63,785 nucleotides of DNA, from contig KZ627150.1 in NCBI GenBank assembly GCA_002917775.1, positions 1,083,693 through 1,147,477 on the forward strand, given 5' to 3'. The notes beneath the pieces were generated by a model. The model was not told the origin of the DNA. It saw nothing but the letters and a program-made list of their open reading frames with translations, and did not search any database. The DNA is from Glaciozyma antarctica PI12. Lineage: Eukaryota; Basidiomycota; Microbotryomycetes; Kriegeriales; Camptobasidiaceae. Positions 1-12,965 of the stretch are shown here, one piece after another (positions within the stretch are counted from its first letter, which is position 1; each line of letters begins with the position of its first letter). The position numbers and the translations under genes are program-made.

Positions 1-3000
1 TTANGGCGTTGCTGGNGCAGTTGACGCAAGTGTTGGCTGGAGAAGACGGTCAGCGATCTCGCTTTCGGTGCGAAGCTTGGAAGGACGTACTGGCAGTGTT
101 GAGGTACTGGTTCGAGGCGCAAGTCGCAGTCGCCTGGCAAGCTCCTCCAACGAGAGCAAAGCCGCTGGAACAGCTGAGGGCTGCGGTGCTCGTGCAGGTA
201 GCCGCGTTTCCAGTGCAGTTGACGCAAGTGTTGGCTGGAGAAGACGGTCAGCGATCTCGCTTTCGGTGCGAAGCTTGGAAGGACGTACTGGCAGTGTTGA
301 GGTACTGATTCTCGGAGCAGGTTGCGGAGGCCTCGCAAGCTCCTCCGACGAGAGCGAAACCGCTTGCGCAGGAAAGCGCCACCGTGGCGGACGAGCATGT
401 TGCGGTGTTCTCAGCGCAGTCCACACAGGCGTTGTCTACGATTTGAGGAGTCAGCGACTTCGCGAAATACGCAGAGTTAAAAGACGCACTGGGTCCGTCG
501 AGGAACTGGTCGTCGGCGCACGAGGTGAGGATGGCGACGCAAGATCCGCTGGAGAGAGTGTAGCCAGTCTCGCAGCCAGTGGCGGCCGTAGACGTGCACG
601 AAGTGGCGTGCGCAGCGCATCCAACGCAGGTGTTGTCTGCGCAGTGCGAAGTCAGCCACCTTGCTTCATCAGAATCGGAAGGAGAAAGCTCACTAGGCGT
701 GTCGAGGTACTCGTTCGCTGCGCAATCCTCCGCCGTGAGGGTGGCTTCGCACGCGTCGTTGATGAGGGAGAATCCTTCCTCGCAGGTCGAAGCTCCCGAG
801 GACGTGCAGGTAAGTGCGTTGGTGGGGCAGGAAGCGCAGACGTTGTCTACGCAGAGGATGTCAGTGAGCCTGATACGAGAACGCAAGATAGAGGGAAACG
901 CACCGGCGACATCGAGATACTGGTTGCTCGCGCAACTGTCTGAGGAGAGAGTCGTCTGGCAGTCGCCGCCGACGAGAGAGAACCCGGTGTCGCAGCTCTC
1001 GATCTGCATCGACCCGTCAAGCATGTTGCAGCTGAGAGCAGGAGCGACGCAGTCCGCGCAGGCGTTCGCTGCGAAGTAAGTCAGCGAGAGAAAGACAAAC
1101 GAGAGAGGATAGAATCATACCGGTCATGTTGACGTATTGACTGGCGGCGCAGTCCGCCTCGCGGAGAGTCGTTTCGCAGGTTCCGTTCGTAGGAGAGAAG
1201 CTGGCCTGGCAACTCGTCGCTCCGTTCATGTCGCAAGACGTAGCGAGAGGAACCTCGCAGTCAACGCACACGTTCGCTGGAACATGATAAGTCAGTGCGT
1301 GTTGCGAGAGAAGAGGAGAAAACTACGCACAAGTCGTGTTGACGAATTGCGCCGTGTTCTCGCACAGCGAGAGGGCGGGTTCGCAGACTCCCAAGGCCTT
1401 GTTGAGCCACCATCCGACGAAGCACTCGGTCGACTTGTCGACGTAGCAGTGAGCTGCGTTCGGGTCGGGGCAGTTCTGGCATAGGTTCGCTGAGAAAGTC
1501 GTTAGCGGGATTCGAGGCCGAGGGGAGCGAAAAAGACGTACTGGTCGTGTTAACGAAGCCGCAGGTCCCTCGCCGCAGGTCCTCAGGTTGATCGAGCAAA
1601 GCCCGTTCGCCATGATGGTGTGTCGACTGATGCACTTCGTCGTCGCCGTCGCCGTACATGAATAGGCCAAAGGATCGGTGCAGTTTTTGCAGGTGTTCGC
1701 TGCGAAGCGACTCGTCAGCTTCGACCACGGGAGAATAAGAAGGGAGAGACGAACTGGCGGTATCGAGGTACTTGGGAAGGTAGCTGCAGCCCGTGAGAGT
1801 GTACTGGCACTTTCCGTCGATGAGCGAGAACTTGTTGACGCAGCCCGTGGCTTCGGTCGCAGTGCACGAGGAGGCGTAGCGATCGGTGCAGCTCTGGCAG
1901 GTGTTCGCTAGGTTTGGACTTTAGTCAGCGTGAGATAGAGCGTGAGAAGATGGAAGGACGCACTGGTAGTGTTGACGAACTTGGCCTCGTCACCGCAGCC
2001 GGTGAGGGACGCTCTGCACCTGCCCGCGACAAGCGAGTATCCCGTTGAGCAGGTCAACGCCACCGAAGCCGTGCAGGTGAGCGCCTTGACGTCGCGGCAG
2101 TTTAGGCACGCGTTCCCTGCAGTCACCTTCGTTAGTCAACAGCGACGGGGGCGGAGGACGAGCGAGCTTACGATTGAGGTACTTGCCGACAGGGCAGCTG
2201 GTGACGAGAGGCACGCAGACCCGACCAATCATCGTGAAGTTCTCCTTGCACGTCAGAGGGACGAGGTTGTTGCACGTCGCAGCGTTTGCGTCGGGGCAGG
2301 GCGAGCATTGGTTCGCTGTACCGAAGGGTCAGTCGCGAGCCTGTGTGGACGAGAAGCAGACTTACTGTTGTAGTTGATAAACTGAGCGCCGCTGCAAGCT
2401 GGCAGGCATCGATATCCCGAGAGATTATAGCCCGGAATGCTGTAGCGGAGGTGAGTTAGCGAAGCTCCGCGGCGCGAAGGAAAATACTCACCAACTCAGA
2501 GGCTGCACCAAATTGTTGCACGTCGCCCACGTAGGCGGACAATCGACACACTGGTTCGCTGAGAGAGAGAAGCGTTAGCGAAAAGTAGGAGAAGCAAAAC
2601 GTCGACGACGTACTGGTGTAGTTGGTGAACTGAGAGCTGGTGCAAGTCTGCAAGCAGCGGTACCCGGAGAGCGTGTAGCCCGAAATGCTGGGAACAAAAT
2701 GGAGCGATTAGTTCATGCGTGCGGAGATGGTAAAAGAGAAGTACTGACCAGGTTGTAGGTCGCTGCAAGTTCGCGCATGTCGCCCAGGTGGCAGGACAGT
2801 CAACGCAAGCGTTTGCTAAGAGAGGACGTTAGCGAAAGGCAGGAGAGACGGGACTGTTAAGCACATACTCGTGAAGTTGGTGAACTGGGAGCTGGTGCAA
2901 GTCTGCAGGCATCGGTACCCCGTGAAGTCGTAGCCCGAAATGCTAAAAAAGCGAAGCGATTAGATCGTGCACGTAGCGTGGCGACTGGGGAAGTCTAACG

Positions 3001-3472
3001 TACCAGCTGAGCGGTCTCGTAGCACTCGAGCACGTAGCAAAGGGAGAGGGGCAAGCAAGGCAGGGTCCAACTGCAACGAAATCGTCAGCAACTCGCGACG
3101 CAGCGATAGCGAAAGAGACGAACCGTAGGAAGGCGCAGGTCCCCTGACACCGTAGTTCCCGGTCGGGCAGGCAGATACGCAACCAGTGCCGTCGAGAGTG
3201 GTGTACCAGAGACGAGGGCAGACGCAGGACGTGCCGGAGGAGTCGGTGACGAAGCTAGCGAGCGCGAACGATCAGCTCGCATATGGGGAGGAGAGAGACG
3301 GCACTCACCCGTTGGTGCAGGCTCCAGGAGTTTGACGACGAACTCGTCGAAGGCGCGAGACGCTGCCGTGGTGGTTGTCGGCGCCATCAACGCGAGTCGC
3401 GACAGCGAGTTGAAGGAGAGTGCCGAAGAAGAGGACTGCGAGGATCCGGAACGAGAAGTCGGAGGCTCTCAT
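1..3472 (-). CDS. Secreted cysteine-rich module-repeat protein, 3' end cut by window edge
   Basis: I do not recognise a named family. The ATG at 3472 opens a signal peptide (MRASDFSFRILAVLFFGTLL) followed by a basic RRVRRQ stretch that may be a processing site, so the product should be secreted or on the cell surface. I place 19 introns (50-61 nt), for example 3255-3308, 2943-3003, 2316-2365, 1069-1120, 436-489 and 37-90, and 20 exons, the last one incomplete. After two N-terminal exons come three modules of two exons each (67 + 74 nt) and then modules of one exon (about 144-165 nt). Each full module has about six Cys, beginning NxCxxC and ending with a QYLNT-like stretch, as in furin-like or growth-factor-receptor-like repeats. 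Intron phases are the same at module borders (phase 1). The exon 1542-1699 is not a multiple of three (see findings). Function is unknown; adhesion or sensing is only a guess. Confidence 0.72.
21..307 (-). repeat. Near-identical duplicated exon-intron unit
   Basis: Bases 21-109 recur at 219-307 (offset 198) without a visible mismatch over about 89 bases. The copy includes the whole intron (37-90 and 235-288) and its exon flanks. Because intron and exon are equally well kept, the duplication or conversion is recent, or the assembly has misplaced reads beside the window edge, where two N also lie (4, 16). Confidence 0.85.
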
Positions 3473-5817
3473 CGCTGGTGGAGTGGGCTGCTGTGGAAAC
3501 AGGAAAGGAGTGAAGAAGGTTGGTAAGAGGGGAAGAGGCGAAGACCGAAATCGTGTCGAGGCACGGAAAGCGATCCAGAGACGAAGGAGGGGAATTCTCC
3601 TCGGGGATCACATTCGCGCCGTAAATGGCTATGAAATCACCCCTTCCCTCCTGGTACACTGGGCAACGTTAAAGGGAATTCTGCAAGCAGCCCACGATTC
3701 GCACAGAAGGAAACGTGCCACTTTTCATCTTCGAGAGCTTTCCAAGGCCGAGAGCGGCGTTTTCGATCGGATCGCCTCGAGGGAACGGGAGGTTCCGTGG
3801 ATGTTTCCTTCGCGCAGAAGGGGGAAGCCTCGAGAGGGACAAGCACCGAGGAGCAGTCTCTCCCTTCGCAAGACCCGAGCAGCGTCGTCACCCCCCCTCT
3901 CGCTCCCTCTCCTTTCGCACTCCTTGAGTGGGCCGCATCGCCGGCCTTTGCGGGAAGTGCAACCCCCCTTAGCGTAGTGCTCGTTATAAAAAAAAAGAAC
4001 GTTTGCCTCGTTCGTTCGCTTGCAGTTCCGGATTCGACGGGGAGAGAAGGTTCGAACGCAAGATATCCTCTACACGCCCACGCGAGCAAGATGTGCTGTA
4101 CGTCAGGGCCACGCCGCTGCTGCTCCCTCCTCGTCTCTCCTTCGTCTCCGGACCCAATCAAGGGAACACAGGCTCGATCTGCTCGAAAAGGAAAGGAACG
4201 CAGAGTCGACGTGGTCACCTGGGCCAAGCAGCTCGAATCGCTCGCCTCAGTCAGCCCCTTCTCCATCTAAAGCCTCCCCGGTCGCCAAAGGCAATCTGGC
4301 GCAAGCAGTATTCCCTAGTGTAGTCCTCCCGCAGGTAGTTGCCCCCCCTGGAGGACCTGGGCCTTCAAGAGCGGGCGCGTGTCTCCTCCCCCTCCTCGTC
4401 TTGGCTGCTGACTGGTGCCTTGCTCCGCTGGGCTTGCGAAGACGGTGTCGAGAGGACGCTGGAGCAGTTCGGTGCGCCTGGAGCAGGCAGAAAGAGGTGG
4501 GGAGAAGAGAGGTCGTCTCGGCGAAAACGGCGAATTCGCACCTCCCCTCGGAGGGGACAGGACGAGCGACAGCACAGCCTTGTGCACGGCTTGAGAGAGG
4601 CACAGCAGAGTAATATTCCTTCTTCTACACCAGTCTACACAGCTCCTTCCACTCGCAGAAGCACCGCAGAATGTCCTCCGCGCAGCTCTGCCAAGGTCCT
4701 GCCCTCGGTCTCGCTGTGTACAATTTTCCTTTCTCGTTCTCTTCGCTCGAGAAAGCTTGGAGGACTCGATGGGATCGAAAGCCGCTTTACAATGAACGTA
4801 GCTCGATAAGAACCAAGGCTGACGCGAAACTGCGTGGCTCTTTCGACGAGGTCGGAGAGAGCAACGCGGAGAGAGAGCTTGACGCGCGCGACTACGCAGA
4901 GCTGTATTTGTCGTCCAGTAGTCACCGAAGGCTCGCGGGGAGGAGCAGAACGAGGGACGTACTTGGCACGAGAGCATTCCGCGGCTGAGCAGGGCTGAGG
5001 ACGAGAAGGATGGGCGAGCCGGACCTCCGAAGGCTCAGTTGAAGCTCTGGAGAGCACCAGGTCCCCCTTTGAACGGCGGAGATAAAGCAGCGGCACGTTC
5101 GAGGTGAATTGAAAGGTTCTGGAGAGGCTGGAGAGGAAGCAAGTGCGCAGGACGAGGATGAAGCAGCGAGAAACGACGCGCTGAAGGCCTTGACGTGCTG
5201 AATCGCGGCGCAAGCAGCTCGTCTTGTTGTCGACGAGAACACCACACAGTAGCTGAGCGCGATTTGTGAGCATCGAGGGACGCAGAACGCAGAGTCGAAC
5301 CGGAGAACGCCACGGAAGATGGGAGCAGGCTCAGCAGATTGAGGGCGATGCGGTCAAGAGAGAGAGCAGCTTCTTCCTGGGCTCCAGAGCCTTACAGGAG
5401 CCTCTGCAGCTAGATCTCCTGCTCCTCGCGAGGCCAGGCGCCTATCCCTCACGTCCTCCCTCCCCACCTCACTCGCTGCGCGCACGCCTTCCTCGCGGCG
5501 TAACCCCCAAGGCGCGAACCAGCCCTTTGCCTCCTCTACGATCCAGCGAGCCATGCCTGCAGCGAGTCGCGAGGTGCTGGCGCTGAGCGTTGGCGAAGCG
5601 GCGCGGTGCCAGTCGGAGGTCGGAAGGTCCGGGGAGGAGGGGAAACGCCAGGTGCAACTGAGTCGGACACGCTTTGCGGATACTCCGTGTACCCTGTGGA
5701 TAATCTCTGCCGGATCGTCGAGGTCGGAGGAAGGGAAGAGAATGACTGTCGCGCTCTCAGCGCTCTTCTCGCGCCGAGGCGACTTGGAGCAGGTTCGTCT
5801 TCCCCCACGCTTCAACG
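3473..5817. other. Long divergent intergenic region, no gene recognised
   Basis: This 2.3 kb lies between the divergent starts of the cysteine-rich gene and SEN1. Open frames of 90-220 codons occur on both strands, but none shows a recognisable domain, consistent frame use or plausible introns. A TATA-like TTATAAAA stands near 3983 on the plus strand and could belong to an unrecognised transcript. The region presumably contains both promoters and 5' UTRs. Confidence 0.4.
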
Positions 5818-8800
5818 ATGGCGACGGCCTCGACGAGCACGCTTCTCCCAACTGCATGCGCCACAGCCCCAGCGCAAGTCCGATCCGACCTCAAAGCAGC
5901 GCGCAACCCCACCTCCGCCTCCGACGAAACCTGGGCCGACGCCACCGAGAGCTCACTCCTCTGGCTCCTCTCGCTCGGAACTACTACGAGGAACGATGGC
6001 AAGGGAAAGGGGAAGGAGGAGATGGTGCATTGGTACTGTGGGAGGGACGGTGCGGAGGAGTGCTGGGAGTCGGCGGTCTTTTCGATCCGGCTTTTGAGCT
6101 TCAAGAGGCAGGGGGAGGTGGGCGTATGGAGGGACGAGTTTGATAGGTAAGCTTTTTGGGAGTGCTCGGAGCTGTGGGCGGCTTGCAGAAGCTCTGGGCA
6201 GCTGATGGAGGAGCTGAGAGCCGGGAGCTCAGCGCGGTGGACACGAGAACGCGCTGGAGCTCGGGGGGACAGCGTAACTGCTATAAACCACTGGGAGTCG
6301 GGAAAGGAGTGTTTCTGCTTGTCTGCTATTCGGTGGCGACAGCGGAGAAGAGCTGGCATGGCTGCTCGCGCGCACCTCCCGCTGACGCAAGGCAGTGGCT
6401 GACAGCTTGACCCCGCAGGATCATGCTCTCGTGCTGCGATTGCGTACGGGAATACCAGAGAGCAAAGATCGAGTTCAAGGAACGGTACGTACACTCGTCA
6501 GTGCCCTTACAGCTTTCAGACGCTGAACCACCTCTCTTCCCTCCCAGGTACCTCCTCGTCCTCAAGACCGACAAAGCCATCGAAGGCTTCATTGACGGAG
6601 TCGAACGATCCGAGTACAACGCCGTCCTCAAAGCCCTCGTCAACGCGGGCCTCTCCACTCCCACACCCTCGCACCCGTCCTACGTCCCATCGCAAACCTC
6701 CTCCCTTCGCGCCGCCCCCGCAGCAGCAATCTACAACTGCCTCGTTAACCCCGCCCTATTCCAACGATACGACATCGTCGATACCCTCGCCTTGGGACTC
6801 CCCATCGCCGCACCCCTCGACCTTCCCCCCATCGTATCACCAGGACTCCTCGCACTCCTCCTCCACTCGTCGCTCGCGCTGAGGGAGTGGGCGCAAATGC
6901 AGCTCGACGCATGCGATGTCGTCTCCGCCGAGCAGTACGCTACGAACAGGCTTAGCGTAGTCATCGACTCGCACCTAGGCGTCTTAGCGAGTCGAGATCG
7001 AGAAGCGGACGGCGAGGCCTCGTCAGGCATCCTCTTCGACTATACCGTGCAGAAACGGCCCTTCTGGCAAGGACTCGCCGCGACGTTTGCAGTCCTGTCG
7101 CCCGACTCGATCAGGGCCAACCTCGTTCGGCGCGGCCCGCTCGACGTCGTCCACTTCATCACGGGCCACGTTGCGGATGCAGGCGATCATCTCGAGGAGG
7201 TCCTCGCAGCGTTCAAGATCCTCCTCAGCAGTCTCGGCGCCCACTTTTGGGCCGCAGGAGACGACGACTACGCCGAGACAGTCCTCCACTCCCTTCTCGA
7301 CAACCCCGACTTTGAGCACGCGTTTGTCGAGCTCTCTTCCGGCTCTCCCGACCAGCCTTTCCTCGATTGGCTCCCTCCCTTCCTCACCTCCGTCGCCCAC
7401 TCTCCCGAACTCTTTCCCAAGACCCTCGCCATCGTCACCAGCACCTTCCTCGACCGCTTCCAAAAGCTGCGGTTCGACCCCTCCCCCCGCACGATCGCCA
7501 TCCAACTCGCCCTCAACGTCCTCACCGAGATCTTCGTCACCGAGACGCGCGCAACGAGCATGACGTTCGAGCCCGTCGTCGTACGCTGGCCGCACGCCCG
7601 CGACGCCGCCAAAGTCCTCGACCTCCACGCTGGCTTTCTGGCGCAGCTCGCCTTTACCTCCGAGTACGCGAAGGAGCCCCTGACGAAGGCTTCGCATGCG
7701 GCGGTCGTCTTTGTCGGCAAGGTCGCGGAGAAGGATAGCCGGGGGCTCGCAGAGAACGTGTATGCGCTAGCGAGGTACGGGCAGGCGGTCAAGGACGAGG
7801 AGGTGCGGGTACGAACCGGGGAGAAAGCGGCGTTGAGGAAGGGAGCGGCGAAGGACAAGGCGTCGACGAGTCGACCAGCGTCGGCTGCTCCGGCGCTGCC
7901 ACCACCGCCACCCCCATTCATCTATGCGCAGGCGATCTGGGATCGGTCCTACGAGCTCATCAAGGACACGGACGCGAGAGGAATTGGCATCCTTTTACGA
8001 GCCGTCTCGTCGTCGGCGCACCTCGAGAAGCTCAGCTCGCGGACCTGGACGATCAAGACGCTCGCTCGGACGCAGATGATGGCCGTCAACGACGCGATGG
8101 AGCACCTTCGCCAACCTCTCATCCCCCTCCTCATGTCCCTCGCCGACGAACGAACCGACCTTCTCCTCAACTTCCTCTCCCAACCCGGCATCGGCGAACA
8201 TCTCGCCCTCCTCCTCCTCTCCCCCATCGAAGACGTCCACAACACGGCTCAAGGCCTTATCAAGCAGGCGTTCGACGTCACGACCCGCCGCGAATGTTTC
8301 CGGTCCCTCCTCTTCCAGCTCCCCGACGCGACCCTTCGAGGTCTCTCGCACGGCGTTCGAGCCTTCGTCAAGACGTCCAAGCTTCTCCCCGAGGCGTGCG
8401 GGATGGCCAAACGCGTCGTACGATGCTTGTCGGACGTTATCGACGTGCTCTGCGGCGCGACGGACGGACTCTTGCGCGACGCGAGCTTTTTGGCGAGGAG
8501 CAAGGACGCCGGAGTCCAGCGGAAGCTCGTCAGCTTCTGGCAGCTCATGTGCGAGGCTCTCGCGCTTCTCTTCAAGATGACCCCCGAGTGGGCGACCTTC
8601 TTCGAGAACGACCAAATGACCGAGTGGATGCGCGACGCGATCCTTTTCGGCGTCGACTTGCTCGACCAGTTCAGGACGTTCGAGATGTCGGCTTCGGGAG
8701 CGATGGTCGCTGGATCGATAGGCTCGCCCGCCAAGATGTCGAACGTCGGGCAAAAGATGATCGCCGCTCTCAACGACCCGCTCGAGGAGCTCATCGCCTG

Positions 8801-11800
8801 GCTGCGACTCAACGACGAGGACCTCCTTTCGAGCAGCTTCGACCTCGTTCGAGCCATGCTCGACCGCTTCGCCAGGTCCTCCGTCGCTCTTCGTCCTACG
8901 ACTCTCGCCAAGATCAGGAGGATCACGGAGCGCGAGACCAAGATTCGAGCGGGGAGCGCGCCCAAGTCGAGCATCCTGCGCGACGATCAGCTGCAGGAGC
9001 TTCTCGCGTCGCTCGAATCGCAGGAAGGCGAAGGAGCGGATTCCGAGGTCGATGCGCGCAAGTCGGACGCGAGCTCGAAGCAGAGCTACAAGGACTGGTG
9101 GGCGAAGGCGTCGGCGTCGACGACGAAGGTCAAGGGGTTCAAGTCGACTTCTCAAATCGAGACCATCGAGATTGACGACGACGACGACGATGAGCCCGCA
9201 CCCTCGAAGAAGAAGGCTTCCTCGTCGAGCAGCAGCAGTCGACCATCTTCATCACTTCTTCCTCACTCAGACGGCTCTTCCCGACTCAACGGCTCTTCCG
9301 GCGTTTTTGTCGCCCCCTCCGTCTCCTACAAGTTTCCCTTCGCATCGTCCGCCGCTGGGAAGCCCCAGTCGAAGCCGCAGGCCAGGCCTCTCGTCGATGC
9401 GAAGCCGAAGGGTCCCAACTTTAGCGTGCCGGCCATGCGGAACGCTGCTCGACCTCGCGGAGTTCCCTGGACGACCTACTCGTCGAAAGCGACCGCCGAG
9501 ACGTCGGAAGAATCGTCGTCGGACGAGGAGGAGGACGGCGACACGAAGGTCAGCGGCCTACAGCTCCTCGCCAAGGCTCAGAAGTCGCCCAAAATCAAGA
9601 AGACCGTCGAACGCCGGACCGTCAAGCTCCTTGACGATCCCAGCATCACCGACGCGCGCGGCGGGAAGCTCTTCGGCGGACGCTCGAGGCGCGACCAGCA
9701 GCAGAACTCGGCTCGCCTGCGCGGCGTCCAGGACTTTGCACCGCTCCATCGCCAGATCCTTCAGTGGGATTGCGAGCACACCGGTTCGCTCCCTCCCAAC
9801 ATGCACCAGCACCCTCGCGGCATCCCCTCCTCCTTCACGTCTCCCGAAGCCTACTTTGCCGCCTTCGAGCCGCTCCTCCTCACCGAGTGCTGGGAGCAGA
9901 TCAAGGTCGCCAAGGCGGACTATTCGAAGGAGACTCAACCCGTACCTTGCGATATCGCTGGACGCCAGGCCGTCGACGACTTTACCGACATCTTCCTCAC
10001 CGTCGACCACGGCAAGATGCCCGACAAGATGTGGTTCGGCGACGCCGATCTCGTCCTCCTCCGGCAAGGCCCTCGCCAGATCCTCGCCAAAGTCCAGACC
10101 TATGGTCGCAAGCGAGAGTTCTGCGAGATTACGCTTCGCTGTCATTTTGGGAACGATCTCTACGACGTCGGATCAGCTCTGAGCGCGCGAACGAAGTGGG
10201 AGATGGTCAAGCTCTACAAGTGCGTCCATTGCTTCTCTCCCGCGTTTCCGCACTAATCGCAACCCTCTTCATCAGCCTCAGCACCATCCATCGCGAGTAC
10301 TCGGCGCTTCAATCCCTGCGCTACCTCGACCTCTTCGACGATATCCTCTCCCCTCGGCCTCCGCCCATCCTCGAGCCCGATCCTCGCGCTATTTCCGACA
10401 CGATGAGGGCTTACGAAGTCAACAAGCCTCAAGCCGCCGCCATCCTGGGGTCGCTCAAGAACCGTGGCTTCTCGTTGATTCAAGGGTGCGTTCTTTCAGC
10501 TTCCCTCCGAGTAACCTTTCTCATGCGAGACTTGTAGACCGCCTGGAACCGGAAAGACCAAGACGATCGTCGGACTCATTGGCGCCTTTATCGACTCTCG
10601 CCCTCGTCCCGCCTCCGCCATTCGCGTCGGCCAAGCCAGCGATCCTCTCGCTGCCGAACCCGTTCCTAAGGTTCTCCTTTGCGCGCCGAGTAATGCAGCC
10701 GTCGACGAGGTGGCAAAGCGACTCAAGGACGGGATTCGAGGCTCGGACGGCAAGCTCTTCATGCCCAAGATCGTACGCATCGGCGCCGACTCGTCGGTCG
10801 ACATTAGCGTCAAGGACATCTTCCTCGACGAGCTCGTCGAGCGCGAGATGAGCGGGACGTCGGCCGGAGCTTCTTCGACGGCGACGGCGGCGCAGGCCAG
10901 CATGCACGCTATGCGGGCCGAGGTCGACGCGCAACGCGCAGAGCGAGATTTGAAGCGCACGGAGCTCGACATGATGGACAACAACGACGCGCGCAAGGCT
11001 CAGCTCATCGTCGAGTTCAAGAAGACCAAGGCGCGCATCTTCGACCTTTCGCAGCGTCTGGACCAGGAGAAGGACAAGGCGCAGCAGTCGCGGCGAGCGA
11101 TGGACGCCCAGCAGCGCAAGATTCGACTCAAGATCCTCTCAGAGGCGGATGTTATCTGCGCGACGCTCTCGGGTTCAGGCCACGACTACATGGCGCAGCT
11201 CCCGTTCGATTTTTGAGACGGTCATCATCGACGAAGCCGCTCAGTCGATCGAACTCAGTTCTCTCATTCCTCTCAAGTACGGCTGTCGACGCTGCATTCT
11301 CGTCGGAGGTTCGTCCTATTCCTCTCGACCGGCTTCGCGAAGCTGACTCACTTCTCTCGCAGATCCCCTGCAGCTTCCTCCGACCGTCATCTCCCGCGCT
11401 GCCGGCTCGGCTGGCTACGAGCGGTCTCTCTTCGTTCGGGTCATGGAGCGTGGCGGAGCAGGCGCGGTCCATCTCCTCTCGTGCGTCGCCACTCCCCTCC
11501 CTCTGCCTTCACTGACTCGCTCTCGCGCGTAGAATCCAGTACCGAATGAACCCTCACATCTCTGCCTTCCCTTCGACCGCCTTCTACCACTCGCGCTTGA
11601 CCGACGGCCCAGGGATGGAAGCCAAGACTCTCCAGCCCTGGCACGCCAACTCGCTCTTCCCGCCTTACGCCTTCATGCACGTTCGCGGTGGAAGCGAGGT
11701 TGCAGGACGGCACCACTCGTTGACGAATCCGCAGGAGGCGTCGACGGCTTTGGCGATCTACGAGCGGCTTCTGAGGGAGTACCCTGCGATCGACTTTGAC

Positions 11801-12787
11801 TATCGCATCGGAGTCGTCACGCCGTACAAGGGGCAGGTTGTCGAGCTCAAGCGGCAGTTCCGGAATCGTTTTGGACTGGACGTTCTCACGAAGGTTTCAT
11901 TCAACACCGTCGACGTGCGTCCCTCTCTCGTTTTCTCCTTCAGGGTGACCGTTGCTGATTGGGAGGTGACCGCAGGGCTTCCAAGGGCAAGAGAAGGACA
12001 TCATCATTCTCTCCTGCGTACGAGGAGGATCGGCTGAAGGCTCAGTTGGATTCCTGGCCGATATTCGGTGCGTTTCGACTCCTTCGCTCCCGTCTCCTGC
12101 TGACCTTTTCTGGCTTCCCAGTCGCATGAACGTCGCTCTCACCCGCGCCCGATCTTCCCTCTTCATCCTCGGCGATTCGCAGAAGCTTCGCAGCAACCAA
12201 TATTGGGCGAACCTCGTCGGAGACGCTGAAGCTCGCGGTCTCCTCACCCAGGTTCGTCTCCTCGCTTCTATCTGCTGAGCCTCCTAACCGAGGTCACCAG
12301 GTGAATCCCTCGACCTTCCGCTCCCTCGCTCCTTCCGCCCCTCCCGTCATCCGCGCCTCCGCCAGCACCTCCCACGCCACGCCGATCACGATTGCTCCTC
12401 GCGCCGTCGCCCCTCTACAAACGCCCAAGCAGATATCTGCGCAGTCAGTGAGAACGGGGACGGGAGGAGGAATCAAGCGGCGCGTATCGGAGATGATGGA
12501 GCTCAACGGCGGAGGGAAGAAGAAGAAGGTCGAGGAGCTCGAGGAGGGGGAGGTGGGACCGAATGGCGAGGTGGGGGGGGCGACGGTCGTGGCTCCTCCT
12601 GCGCTCGCTGTCCCAGCAGCTGCGCCGGTTGTGCGGAAGAAGAAGCCTGCGTCGCTATTCGTCCCGAAGAAGGTGCGCACCAAGCTTCGGCATCTTCGAC
12701 TTGGAAGCTGACTTGAGGTTGATACTGCAGCGTCCTGCGGGTGGAACCTCTGCAGGTGGGACAGCAAAGAAGCCTTTTGGATCTTGA
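5818..12787 (+). CDS. SEN1: SEN1-type superfamily 1 RNA/DNA helicase
   Basis: Sen1/senataxin unwinds RNA and RNA:DNA hybrids in the nucleus and acts in transcription termination and R-loop removal. Eleven exons fit: 5818-6146, 6419-6484, 6548-10219, 10276-10485, 10538-11308, 11363-11480, 11533-11914, 11976-12067, 12122-12251, 12301-12672, 12731-12787. The long N-terminal half is the helical Sen1 N-domain, followed by an acidic/Ser-rich linker (about 9000-9560). The helicase core shows NKPQAAAILGSL (Q motif), GPPGTGKT across the 10485/10538 junction (Walker A), DEAAQ at 11230 (Walker B), QYRM, VDGFQGQEKD and NVALTRAR. The C-terminus is basic and low-complexity. Exon lengths sum to one base more than a multiple of three, matching one extra T in the run 11210-11214; without it the protein would be 2065 aa, normal for the family. 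An indel error in the draft is more likely than decay. Confidence 0.93.
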
Positions 12788-12965
12788 GCAGACGGGCGCG
12801 CCCAATCTCCCTATTTCATCGCCGTTCCCGTGTATACCACCACAGCATTTGCATCCCTTTCGCAATCAACGCACTCGCAACCATTTGGCCTCACATCGCA
12901 GCAAGTTCCAAAGCACGCTGCGAGTGTATCCCCCAGAAATTAAAGCATGTCCTCTACACCTCCCT

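Noticed and set aside
1-3000. Regularly spaced direct repeats (periods about 200 and 250 bp) resembling a repeat array.
   Set aside because: The repeats are coding modules with matching introns in a signal-peptide gene; spacing and content do not fit CRISPR or satellite DNA.
3420-5600. Several overlapping open frames of 90-220 codons on both strands.
   Set aside because: No recognisable domain or coherent exon set; GC-rich sequence gives long chance frames.
6485-6547. Coding use of the 63-base stretch in the SEN1 N-terminus that stays in frame.
   Set aside because: It begins GTACGT, ends CCCAG and interrupts an otherwise continuous FKERYLLVLKTDK segment; it is better read as an intron.
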